Shown here: piece by piece, positions 1-10,228 of the stretch | Layout: every line of letters begins with the position of its first letter | Numbering within the stretch: position 1 is the stretch's first letter | From: Ilex aquifolium | Lineage: Eukaryota; Streptophyta; Magnoliopsida; Aquifoliales; Aquifoliaceae | Length of the DNA stretch: 64,000 nucleotides | Assembly (NCBI GenBank): GCA_951799425.1 | Contig: OX637401.1 | Coordinates: 21,800,001 to 21,864,000, forward strand | Direction of reading: 5' to 3' | Position numbers and translations under genes: made by a program | Notes under the pieces: model-generated | Databases searched by the model: none | Told to the model about the DNA's origin: nothing | What the model saw: the letters and a program-made list of their open reading frames with translations, nothing else

Positions 1-339
1 TTGCTCCTTTAAAACCAAAACTTACTTGGATTATTGGTGATTAGCATTCCGACAAAGAGAAAATTAAGATCGTACAAATCTCATTAACTTTTACACCTAT
101 CTGTTAAAATCACCATATTTTTTTTATTTGTTACAGGGTATTCAAGTTTGAGACAATTACTTCCTCGAGCACTAAAACCAACTACTATAGCTCGAACTAG
201 TTTAAGGAGATATACCTTGAGAAACAAAAATGACTGACTTTTAGAGGGTGTGAAAAGTATCGAACTTGAGATAACTTGCCTGTAAGAGGACATACTTGAT
301 TATTGGACCATCGTTAAGGGTTGTAAAAATCTTTTTTTT
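1..339. other. AT-rich intergenic sequence
   Basis: No open frame with a recognisable product, no RNA gene and no clear repeat boundary was seen in this stretch. It reads as ordinary degenerate intergenic DNA leading into a SINE-like remnant. Confidence 0.6.
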
Positions 340-490
340 TTTTGGCTCAAGGTTAGAAGTGTCCAGACCGGGTTACACGCACTTAGACTAATTTCCTTTC
401 CAATCTAATTCACGTCGAGACTAGGATATTCATAAGGGATAAATCGCTTATGACTTGGCCCTAAAGAGTTGCTAAGATTCGAAATTAAGA
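340..490 (+). repeat. 3' half of a SINE-like repeat (same family as 2357-2662)
   Basis: The stretch shares an ordered series of words with the 3' half of the copy at 2357-2662, for example 'aggatattcataagg', 'ataaatc.cttatg' and 'gagttgc.aagattc'. The tRNA-like head is not recognisable here, so the copy looks 5'-truncated, as is common for retroposed SINEs. No target duplication was identified. Confidence 0.5.
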
Positions 491-699
491 CGTCTGAATT
501 TATTACTCATTTTTGTTACCATTCAAATTATCCTTAGAATTAAGGGTTGTTAAACTCACCATATACATATACTAGTTATTTCTCGTGTCTAAAGACACTT
601 AGTAATAAAAAAAAATGATCAACAATAAATAAATTTGTATCCATACTCAAAATCAAATTACAAAAATAGAAGAAAGATAAAGGTATTTAAGCACCGATT

Positions 700-1262
700 G
701 TAGTGGGAGCGAGTGGTGGTGGGTGACAACGACCATTACTGATGGTGGCAATCGTGAGTGGCAATGGTAATAGTGGTGGTGGGGTGGTGGTGGTAGAGGT
801 GATGGTGGGACAGTGACGGTGGTGGTAAGGTGGCGGCAGCGGTGGTGATGATAAGGGTAATGGTGGCAGTGATAATAAATATAAGAATAAGATGACGATG
901 GTGGTGGATGGTGACGGTTAGAGCGATGGGGGTGATGGCGGGGGTAGTCGTGGTGGTGGTGGTGGGGCAGTGAGGATGATGGTGGTAGGGGTAGTGATGG
1001 GACAATGGCGGTGGTGATAGGGTGGCGACAGCGGTGGTGGTGGTGGGACGATGAATGGTGGTGGTATTGGGGTGGTGACAGCGGTAGTGGTGGCGACGAT
1101 AGTGGTGGTGGTTGTTATAGCAGAGATGGTGGTTGGGTTGTGGTGGTAGTGGTAGTGATGATGGTAGTGGTGGGGCGGTGGTGGTGGTGGGGTGGCAGTG
1201 GTGGTGGTAGTATTGATGGTGGTGGGGCGGTGGGGGTGGGGGTGGTGGTGGGGCTGTTTCAA
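700..1262. repeat. G-rich GGT/GTG trinucleotide tract
   Basis: About 560 bp built from imperfect ggt/gtg/gat/gcg triplets. The + strand is strongly G over C, almost free of C, and the - strand is correspondingly C-rich. It produces long open frames of His/Thr/Pro on the minus strand and Gly/Val/Trp on the plus strand in several overlapping registers, which is what a triplet repeat does and not evidence of a gene. Runs of GG every 3 nt could form two-layer G-quadruplexes or R-loops (inference). Confidence 0.9.
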
Positions 1263-2356
1263 ACGTCACTTTTTTAAAAAAAAAAATAATTATGAGAAGT
1301 TATAAGTTTTAGAAGTACTTTTAAAAAGTTTCTCCAAACACATTCTTAGGGTCCTATTTTTCCTATTAAATTTGAAGTGTTAATATTAACTGTCATATTA
1401 ACTTTAAAATAAAATTTTAAAATAATTTCAACCGCGAAAAACAAAAGTTATTTTGTTTATCTTTTGAGATTTGAATTGTATTGTACTTTATTTTATAGAT
1501 TTCACTCGTTATATAAAATAGGTACAAATGTGATTTTCTATGATATTGAACAGTAACTTTGCAATATTGCATCAAAGGCTATGATTCAAACAGACAAGTT
1601 CCAACTAGACAGAGTCGAGATAAAATCAATATAAAAAACTTGATTCGATCATTATTTGTTATAACAGTTAAAAAAGAAATAAAAAAAAGATCAACATTTG
1701 GAAGAATCACTACAAATTTTTTGTACTTGGTTGAATTATAGCTTTGACCTCATGGGGAATCCGCAAGAGTAGAGTAGTCTAACAAGTTGTTCCGGTAACG
1801 AACCGTAGATACAAATATTTTGATGCAACTCTCTCTAATGTCTCTTAGGTTAGCCTAACACCGATTGTTAGCGAATAATTGTAAATATTCGAAATCTATT
1901 ATGTAAGAATAGATTTAATGTAATTTTTTTGTTTCCCAAAAACCTTTGACTCAATCCAATGGACTTTATTTTGTCTCCTAGTTTTTTCCATAAATTATTG
2001 AGTCGGTACCGTATATTATTAGTTCATGAATTCTGTAACTCTTTTGGCTTTTCTCTTTAACGGTTTTGTCTATTTTTTTTCCTCAAAAGCATAGTTCATG
2101 ACTCATTACTTTTTCCTTAAAATCCAATGGAAGAAGACTACTTTGACCCATTCAATTATTACCCCCAATTCCATTTACCCATTGTCACATCATCTCTTCC
2201 ACTATTTGAATTGATTTTAATACATAATTTCAATGTCTGTAATTGGAACAATGTAGAGTCAATACACGTAATTAGAAGTATAATATGAGAAATATAATAG
2301 TTTAGGGCGTAATGTAAACTAGAAGACATAGTTTTAGGATCCAAATATAATTTGTT
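1263..2356. other. AT-rich intergenic sequence
   Basis: Low-complexity A/T runs and short unrelated open frames. Nothing with a recognisable domain, RNA structure or repeat boundary was found. Confidence 0.6.
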
Positions 2357-2662
2357 CACCCCAAGGAGTTAGGCTAGGGGTATCTTAGTCACATGATAAA
2401 CCTCTCATGAATGATAGGTCAAGAGTTCGAATATCTGATGAAGTGTAGCCATTTGGAGCCACCATCTATAAATTTTTTCTTGGTTCAATAGTCAGGGATA
2501 TCCAAGCCAGCTTACGTACACCTTAACTAATTCCCTCTTCGGTCTGGTCAAAGACAGACTCATCCACGCTGGGATTAGGATATTCATAAGGAATAAATCT
2601 CTTATGGCCTGACTCCAAGGAGTTGCCAAGATTCACTCATAGATTTACACCTTTATGTGGAG
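2357..2662 (+). mobile_element. tRNA-derived SINE-like copy
   Basis: The 5' part resembles a tRNA-type Pol III promoter. An A-box-like stretch lies at about 2381-2392 (tatcttagtcac, compare the tRNA 'TAGCTCAGT' core) and a B-box-like stretch at about 2423-2433 (agttcgaatat). They are about 30 nt apart, as in tRNA genes. The 3' body (about 2485-2660) reappears at 340-490, so it is a repeat family and not a tRNA gene. No clear poly(A) end or target duplication was seen, so the boundaries are approximate. Confidence 0.55.
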
Positions 2663-2822
2663 AGGCGACTTTATTCAAAGTCCAACATTAGTCCAGTATA
2701 TAAGTGAAATAATAGTATAATAATCTACTGAAATAGCTGGAATATCAAATATATATATATAATTTGCCCAAACCTTTATCAATGCCACTTTTCATTGGAT
2801 AATTAGATTTTAATTTTTAAGC

Positions 2823-2906
2823 ACATGGTACCCATAAAGAAATGTTTTTTGGGTTAGTACACCATAAAGAAATGATTTTTGGGCAAGTACCCATAAAGAA
2901 ATGTGG
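2823..2906 (+). repeat. Three-copy short tandem repeat
   Basis: The phrase 'cataaagaaatg' with flanking 'ttttttgggttagtac'-type sequence occurs three times in a row with a period of about 33-36 bp. It is a short local duplication with no other content. Confidence 0.65.
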
Positions 2907-3274
2907 GTGCCATCCAACAGATTATGGTCTCACCTTCCACACAAGGCTGCTGGCCGCCTTCTAGAACTCCTTTAGCCTTTGAAAATGTGCACACCCCATC
3001 TAAAGTTCATGAAGACCATGAGGAAGATTCATAAAGATTCAGACCTAGTCAACCTTTGCAACTATGAAAGTGCATGCCAATGGATGTGCTTTCTCATCAA
3101 GACCCTAATGTCTCATAAGCCTAACAAGCCCAATATTTGTTGAAAATCTGTTCCAAGTATCTATTCAACAACTCCACTAGTCAATCTTTTATTATTTTTT
3201 TAATCAAATTAGTGTGTATTGTTAGATAATAGACCGCACTTAACATTAAATGAATAAGATTGAACTATTTCATT

Positions 3275-3606
3275 TAGGGCAATCCCACATCGGGATTGCT
3301 TTGGGTGTGTGTGTTAATTTAAATATTTCACTGGACACTTCCTCTTTTTAAGAGGTTGTGTTTAGTGTGTGTTCAAAAAAAACTGAAAAAAAGCCCTTTG
3401 GGGCGCATGTATACGGGCGTTTCGGTGTTGGGCTGGAATCCCACACTTTAGGCCAAAGGCCCTGCGGTTATGGTAATCCACCGGGGTGTCGGGGGACTGG
3501 GCAATCCCATATCGGGATTGCTTTGGGTGTGTGTGTTAATTTAAATATCTCACTGGGCACTTCCTCTTTTTAAGAGGTTGTGTCTAATGTGTGTTCAAAA
3601 AAAAAA
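3275..3606 (+). mobile_element. Dimeric SINE-like retroposon with snRNA-type promoter motif
   Basis: Two near-identical ~105-bp units (about 3278-3382 and 3499-3604) are separated by ~115 bp. The whole ends in a 12-A run and is flanked by a 12-bp direct repeat, aactatttcatt (3263-3274 and 3607-3618). Target duplication plus poly(A) is the signature of LINE-mediated retroposition. Unit 1 contains atcccacatcg (3282-3292), an exact match to the plant snRNA/7SL upstream sequence element RTCCCACATCG. It is followed 25 nt later by a TATA-like tttaaata (3318-3325), close to the Pol III-type spacing. Unit 2 carries a changed element (atcccatatcg). Each unit also has two dyads: gcaatccc/gggattgc and cctctt/aagagg. 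Family identity is not known to me. Confidence 0.6.
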
Positions 3607-3618
3607 AACTATTTCATT

Positions 3619-4162
3619 CGGTGCACACTGTTTTACTCAGTATTATTAGCTTTAGATCTTAAGTTGAAAGCCTTTAATTAATTTGATGTGTATTGCTCGG
3701 GATATTTATGCATGTCCAAACTTTAATTATAATCACTTCTTTATTAGATCAATTCATATTTCGTAATCCAAACATAAAAAACTCCAACCGTCAAAGGATA
3801 TATCAGTTAAAAACATTTAACAATTAGGGTTAATATTTCGAACTTTCAAATTCGTCTTTTTTACAGTCTAATATTTTTTATTTTGGGATGATTGTATATA
3901 TTCAGAATTTATTTTGTAACCTCCTAATAGAAAAATTCAAAAAGATTCAAGAATAGTCAGCCTTCTAGAGCTATGAAGATGCCAATGTATGTCTCTCTCA
4001 TCAAGACTACTATGTTTCATATAAGCCTAAGATCAAAGACTCCCATTGTCAAGCAAAACTACAAGAAGGATGTCCTTGTCAATACCACCACATATTGTAC
4101 CGTTATATGTTTGACTTGATGGCCCATTTGATCTAATTCTTATTATTGGAGTTTCCAACAAA
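3619..4162. other. AT-rich intergenic sequence
   Basis: No gene, RNA or bounded repeat recognised. The sequence is flanked on both sides by inserted elements. Confidence 0.55.
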
Positions 4163-4170
4163 ACTTAAAC

Positions 4171-4811
4171 TAGGGGTGGCAATTGAGTCGTGTTATGTCA
4201 ACTTCGTGTCGTGTCGAACATTAGTCAATCATAACCCAACCCATTTAACTAATCATGTCGTGTCGAGTTGACCTGTTTATTTTCGTGTCGTGTCGTGTCA
4301 TGTTCGTGTTCGTATTCGTGTTGACCCACATAAATTTTGAATAAAAAATTTAACGCTAAGATTTTATTTTCACTTAATTGAATCTCTCTTCATACTTTTT
4401 CTACAAACTAAAAATTAACTTAATAATAATAATAATAATAATGAGTAATAATATTTTTTTTATACAATAATTATGTCAGTGCTTGATAAACAGTTACAAA
4501 TAATTAATATTTTATTTCTATAATACTAATTAAATATGCTAATCGTACATCGCGCAACCAAATTAAATATCAGAACTAATGGAAAAAAAACAAGTCATCA
4601 GAATATGAAAACTCATACATGAAACGAAAAGGCCAAGTGAGTTAAAAAATTCGTGTTGACGGGTCAATTCGGGTTAAACGGGTTGAACCCGAACACTGTT
4701 AATGGGTCGTGTCATACACGGGTTTGTACCAAAAAATAGTCAACCCAAATCTATTTATTCGTGTCGTGTTCGTATCGAGTTATCGTGTCGTGTCAAAAAT
4801 TGTCACCCCTA
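4171..4811. mobile_element. Non-autonomous hAT element (641 bp)
   Basis: The termini are inverted: the left end starts taggggtggcaatt and the right end is the complement of taggggtgacaatt. A perfect 8-bp target duplication acttaaac flanks it (4163-4170 and 4812-4819), the length produced by hAT transposases. Sub-terminal regions are rich in short direct and inverted 'cgtgtcgtgt' motifs, typical of transposase-binding repeats in plant hAT elements. There is no coding capacity, so it must have been mobilised in trans. The same TIR type is used at 5557, 11303, 18598 and 19559 in this window. Confidence 0.85.
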
Positions 4812-4819
4812 ACTTAAAC

Positions 4820-5548
4820 CCTTGTTTATGTTTGCAACTTAGGGTCCGCTCCCCCCACCCCACCCCAAGTTCCATCACTTGCTCTTTTTTTAAAAATTCA
4901 AACAATACGGAAAAAAATTCTTTTTTTTTTGAAATAATCTTATTTCTGTATATCCTATTGAAAAATGTCACAATTAATGGAAATAAATATCTTATTGAAA
5001 AGGTCACTAGGCGAGCCGGAGCTCTTCTACGCCCCCGAGCTCGTGCCAAAATCTCCATGATCAAATCTCATAAATGTTTTGTAAATTTTTGTAATTATAA
5101 TAATGGACGCTCCAAAGAAAAATGTGTTTTTTTTTTCATCTCTACTCGTATAAACATGAAGTGCCAACGATGAGGCTCGATCTCAACCTATTTCTCAATA
5201 GGAATTGGGATTGCCCATCTGCGTTTCCCATTTTTTCGAAAATCATGTGTTCGTCATATGCTTGAGCTGGTAAAGGTCAAAAAAAAATGTCACGGGTTGC
5301 TTTTGAAAGCAATGTTTTTAAAGAAAAATGCTTAGTTTATAGCCCATTTGCTTGTCTATCGTTGAAGTTACTAAACAGTAGACTTAAGCCCAAGCTAACT
5401 TTAATATTTAATTGTTATAATTTGGTAACAAGTCAGTATCTGATGACCAAATTTGGATCCTCTAATTTTAAATTTCATTGTTTTTTTTTAATCAAATTTA
5501 AGCATCTATCATCAAATTTATTATTTATTAATGAGATCTGTAAACATG
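4820..5548. other. Intergenic sequence without recognised features
   Basis: Contains poly-T and poly-A runs and short chance open frames. No protein domain, RNA gene or bounded repeat was recognised. Confidence 0.55.
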
Positions 5549-5556
5549 GGCGGAAC

Positions 5557-5806
5557 TAGGGGTGCAGTTCGGGCAGGTTGGGCGGGTTGAAAGGTTAACT
5601 CTAACCCAACCCTAAGTATATAATCTTCAACCCTAACCCTAACCCTAACCCTACCTCAACCCGAGTACTGTTTGAGTTTAATTCGGACGGGCTCGGGTTG
5701 AATTCGGGTTTTTTTGTCCAGGCTCAACCCAAGTTCTAAAAATTGTAATTCAAATCCTATCTTTTTCGAATTGGGTTCGAGTTGACCCGTCCAAGTTGCA
5801 CCCTTA
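5557..5806. mobile_element. hAT MITE (250 bp) carrying telomere-like repeats
   Basis: Left end taggggtgcagttcggg, right end complement of taagggtgcaacttgg. Flanking octamers ggcggaac (5549-5556) and agcggagc (5807-5814) match at 6 of 8 positions, consistent with an aged hAT target duplication. The interior contains about four uninterrupted units of the plant-telomere hexanucleotide-like motif ccctaa (about 5629-5653), plus 'gggttg'/'caaccc' sub-terminal motifs. No coding capacity. Confidence 0.7.
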
Positions 5807-5814
5807 AGCGGAGC

Positions 5815-7700
5815 CAATACTGGCCCAAACGCACTACCCCACCCTGGAAAATCTTTTAGGGAATTTTGTGGGCCGGTGCAAAATATAAGAAGTTTTGGTA
5901 GAAAAATACTATACGCAAAACATGTTGGATAGAAGTCCATTTTGACATGAAAAGACAAAAAAAACCTTTTATGTATTTAAAAATAGAAAGTGAAAAGTTT
6001 CCTATTAAACAACTTTTTAAGAAACCCATTAATGAAATCCCTTGTTTTATGCAAAATCCCTTTACATTCTGACTGTCATCTTCCACTTTCTTTTTTTTTT
6101 TACTCGTTTCATCTTTACACTTTCAAAGGAAAGTTTTGAAGAATCCAAACCTTTTGCATTGCCTTTGTTAGAATAACATTGCTCTAAAGACGAAGGTTGT
6201 TGGAATATTTGGCTTGAACGGACTCCGTTGAAGTAAGTTGTTGAAGTTGTCATTATTTTTCCGGCATCGTTGAGGGGTTCCGTCGTCATCACAAGGAGTT
6301 CCGGCATTCCCACTGACTCTATCACAGTAAGTTTTGTGGTTTTTTCGTTTTTGTTTTATTTTTATGAATTAAACAAAAAAAACCCCAAATCAGGTGTATT
6401 AATTTGGGCATTGATTTCGGTTTTTTTTTTTGAACGAAATCCTTAAAAGTTTTAATTATGTTTACACAAAAATTTCGCATTCCAATTTGAGTTAATGTTC
6501 AATGTGGCAATATACAAACCTCAAATCAAAAATCCCAAAAATATTACTGTTTTGTTATTTTTTTTAAAATTTTTAAATGATATCCATCATATTTTAGATA
6601 GTGTTTTAAATGATATATAATACATAAAATTCATTTGAAAAGTTTTGTGCAATGTTTCATTGTGTAATTGCTAGAATTTGAGAAAACCAAATCATATAAT
6701 TAGATATCCTATTTTGTTAAATTATGCTTTTTTTCAACTACGAAAACATTGTTACTGTTTTACATCTTTGAATACGGATAAAAATTTGTATTATTTGTTA
6801 TTTTAGAATGATGTAACAGTATTGCTGCAATTTCATGCAACATTTTGTTGTAACTCTTTTAGATACTTAAATAATGTCACTGTTTAAGTTATAGATGTCA
6901 CTCTTATTAATGTCACTCTCTAAGAACCCTTTAAGTCATAACTTTGTTGCTTGAGTAATCATTGTATTTGTTGAATAATTCATCAAAGATGTCCTATTTT
7001 GGTAAATGATGTGTTTTTATAGCTAGGAAACATAGTTACTGTAATACATCTTTCAATATGGATAACAATTTGTACTATGTTGTAAATTTACTATGATGTA
7101 ACACTATGGTATTGAAGATTATTTATATAACTACACTATATACTGATAACCTTATTGTTGATAATTCAGGGTGATACAACATGCATTGAATTTTTTCATT
7201 GAGCTTCAAATATGGCCAAGTAGTTATGATGGTGACAGCATAGTAACACACTATGGAACAGTATTGATACATTATATATTGACCTTTATATTCAATTAAT
7301 AATGCGTGGAAAGCTTTATACACATTGACAACATACAGTTGAAACGTTATAATGTTGCAATTTCATGTAACATTTTGCTGTAACTCTTTTAGATACTAAA
7401 ATAATGTCACTGTTTAAGTGATAATGTCACTCTTATTAATGTCACTCTCTAAGAACCCTTTAAGTTATAACTTTGTTGCTTGGGTAATCATGAAATTTGT
7501 TGAATAATTCATAAAAGATTTATGAAACTTAATCCACAGAGGTACAATGTATATGGACGACTAATTTAATAAATTGTATTTCTTTAATAGTCACAATTAA
7601 ATTAAAAAAAAATTATGACTATTAAATTATCATTGAATAGAGATTAAAAAACATACAGATATAACATATAGTGACAAGATACATTAAAATATTCAAATTT
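5815..7700. other. AT-rich region with two pairs of internal duplicated blocks
   Basis: Largely non-coding. Two diverged blocks are each present twice in the order P-Q-P'-spacer-Q': P 6707-6825 and P' 6992-7110; Q 6826-6990 and Q' 7355-7516. Shared words include 'aataatgtcactgttta' and 'atgtcactctctaagaac'. The GC-richer part at 6060-6330 reads like a transcribed leader, with a possible splice donor at about 6330, but no product can be assigned. The region may belong to the same decayed Mutator-like element as the transposase remnant at 8090-8858 (inference). Confidence 0.5.
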
Positions 7701-8089
7701 ATTCTTAAATATCTAATTTTTTATTGTGAACACATGACATGACAAAAACACGATCTTCATCAGCGAAAAAAACACAGGGGAAACGAAGGGGGATATTGGC
7801 AAGGAATGTTGTGGGGTCAACATCTGGTAGAACTGGTAAGGAAGCAATAAGAGTTGCTTCATCAAGTGTGAAGGAAATGTCAGTAGACCCACAGTACAGA
7901 TCAAACATGCTTGCAATCATAAGGGCCATACATGAAATTGTGTTGCAGGAAGAACACAAAATGTCATTGTGAAAAAATCATTTTTGGTTGATCTTTGAAA
8001 GTATCATAGAGAACAATTTTGTGAAGTCATGGTGCAGGAAAAGTGACAACAGCATACTGCCTATAATTTTGTGTTTCAACCCCGAGACA

Positions 8090-8858
8090 TCAAAATTCAG
8101 GATTGGTGGAGAGAGTATCAAATTGAGAAAAACTATCAATTCCTCTTGCCTTTTCAACACCCATCCATGCTCGATCATAAGATATTGTTAGACCATAGTC
8201 TGAATTAAAATCATTAACAACTTCAACGGGCTGAGTAGAGCTCTTTTCACGAACGTGATCAACAATCAATTTTGCAATCAAATTAGAACTGAGCCGCTTA
8301 TTTTGTACTGTACGTAGAGCAGCCCCACATGTGTGCTCGTTGTGTAATTTTCTTATGTAAAAAAAACCATTTACCTTCTCGAGAGTTGCATTAATACGCC
8401 ACCCACATCCAGTGGAATATTTTGAAGCACACTCGGCGATAACCCGCTCTTTACAATTCTTAACATAATTAAATTCAAATCCAACTTCGATTGAGTATTT
8501 GCAAAGAGCATTACGAAACTGTGACACTCAAATCCAACATCATATAATTCGACATCTTCAATAAAATCAATATCATCAATAACACGTGACTTGTCATCTC
8601 GCCAACAACATTCATATCAACATACTTAACTGCGATACATCTCACCAAATCAAACATGTTCTTCATATCTATATCATTGCGCAAAATGCAATTCGGATGC
8701 CCAGAGATAGAGTATGACAGCCCAAAAACAACATTTGTCAAACAATCCCATGTGTCACGGATACCACGCACGACGTCATCTAACGTTGAACCCACACAAA
8801 ATCTGAGGACTGATGTCTCATTACCGAATTTGCATACCGTCATTACGGTATCTTCCAT
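8090..8858 (-). pseudogene. Mutator-like (MULE) transposase, N-terminal remnant
   Basis: Reading leftward from an ATG at 8858, the first ~85 codons look like the N-terminal region found ahead of many plant MuDR transposases. After frame breaks near 8600 and 8525, a second frame (8527-8090) carries the MuDR DNA-binding region: conserved Cys/His spacing in 'CGWRINATLEKVNGFFYI' and 'NEHTCG', followed by the family-typical stretch before the catalytic domain. The DDE catalytic core is absent and the frame decays below 8090. A possible 5' leader exon and intron lie at about 8890-9290. A typical MULE transposase is 600-800 residues, so this is a severely truncated, frameshifted relic. What is seen is the domain similarity; transposition function is family knowledge. 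Confidence 0.7.
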
Positions 8859-8891
8859 TGTTCTTCATGTTAATAATTTTAACAAGAAATA

Positions 8892-10170
8892 ATAAAAAAT
8901 CAGTCAACACAGTACGAAAACACTGTGACATGTATATGAAAGATAAACATCATATGCAATTCCTATAACAAATAAATTATTAAGTGAAAAAATTCGCAAC
9001 ATCATTCACATACTGGAATACATAATCCCTTTGAATAAAAAATAAAAAACACGTCAAACCATGGTGTTGCTGGGTAAAGTCTATTCTTCAAATCAAAGAA
9101 GTTTAACAAATGTTATTTGAACTAATTATATGAACATGCATGACACCAACTGATTGTGTAATCAGAAAACACGAAAAAAAAAGAACCTGACATGAGGACA
9201 TACCAGAAAATTGATGAACCTCTTGAAGAAGACTGATGATGATTAACGGTTTAAAAAATGAAGATATGAAAAAGCAAAAATATTTGCTGCCAAAAAGTTT
9301 GTAATCTTTTTAAAATTCAAACGTTTGATTGCCCATTAAAATAGGAAACCACTAATTCAATAAAAACAGAATAAAAAAAAAAAAGGAAACTACTAGATAT
9401 TGCCTAAAATAAGCAAAGGGCATTTAGGTACTACTAAAATATGAAAATTTGAAATTATGTACTTATCCACCAAATGTTTTATAGAAAGTATACATATAAA
9501 CTTAAAAGTTTGGGCAATGGACTTTTCCAGGAATATTTTAGAAAAAATGTACTCCCCCACAATTTTCCCAATCTTTTTTTATTACCCAGCTAATGCTCAC
9601 CCATGACCCATATGGAAATGGAGCCCACAATTTATTTATTTATTTGTTTACACTTGTTGGGTCTACCCACTATTTATTTATTTACATTATTATAATTAGT
9701 CCTACCCCCATATAGAATGTTTTTTTTTTAGAATTATTTTATTTGTTAAATTGGTATTTGATTCATTTGTTTAAGACTTCTTTAAGACATTATTCATCTT
9801 CCTTTTTCTTGCAAATTTAATGTATTGTTTATTATTCTAATTTTTGATCTTTGATTAATTGCGAATACTATTACTATTAGGTTCTTGATTTTGAATGTTT
9901 ATAGTGAGAAAATTCATTGCGTCAATTGTAAATGATTTTAAATTGCTTCACTTTTTTTGTAAAAATATTAAATTATTATATTACTTTTATTCTATGAAAA
10001 AAATTTAAAACTTGTTAAAGTGTTTAATATTTAATCATTAATGCCCATACAAACATAGTTTGTTGACTCCGCCATTGCCTATAAAACTAGTGAAGGGCAC
10101 ACGAATTGTCCAAGGTCCTAGGATAAACTAAAGGTTTGAACTGGAGGTGGTGAAGGATTCCCCGCTCCAA
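8892..10170. other. AT-rich intergenic sequence upstream of the MULE remnant
   Basis: The first ~400 bp may be the leader and first intron of the broken MULE gene on the minus strand. The rest is A/T-rich with no recognisable genes, RNAs or bounded repeats. 5870-6060 and 9370-9570 share weak inverted similarity that could be worn MULE termini, but this is too faint to call. Confidence 0.5.
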
Positions 10171-10176
10171 CTTGGG

Positions 10177-10179
<3 letters not shown>

Positions 10180-10224
<45 letters not shown>
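10180..10224. repeat. (GA)n microsatellite
   Basis: A perfect GA dinucleotide run of about 21 units lies immediately beside the outer hAT insertion at 10240. Confidence 0.95.

Positions 10225-10228
<4 letters not shown>

Noticed and set aside
736-1277. Long overlapping open frames of His/Thr/Pro and Gly/Val/Trp
   Set aside because: They are open in several frames of both strands because the DNA is a triplet repeat; there is no domain.
2381-2440. A tRNA gene
   Set aside because: A- and B-box-like motifs are present, but no cloverleaf with acceptor pairing could be drawn, and the 3' body is shared with another copy, so it is a SINE.
3285-3380. A functional U6/U-snRNA gene
   Set aside because: The upstream element and TATA-like box are present, but the following sequence does not resemble any snRNA that I recognise.
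5870-9570. Complete MULE with terminal inverted repeats
   Set aside because: Similarity between the proposed ends is faint and no 9-bp duplication was found; only the transposase remnant is called.
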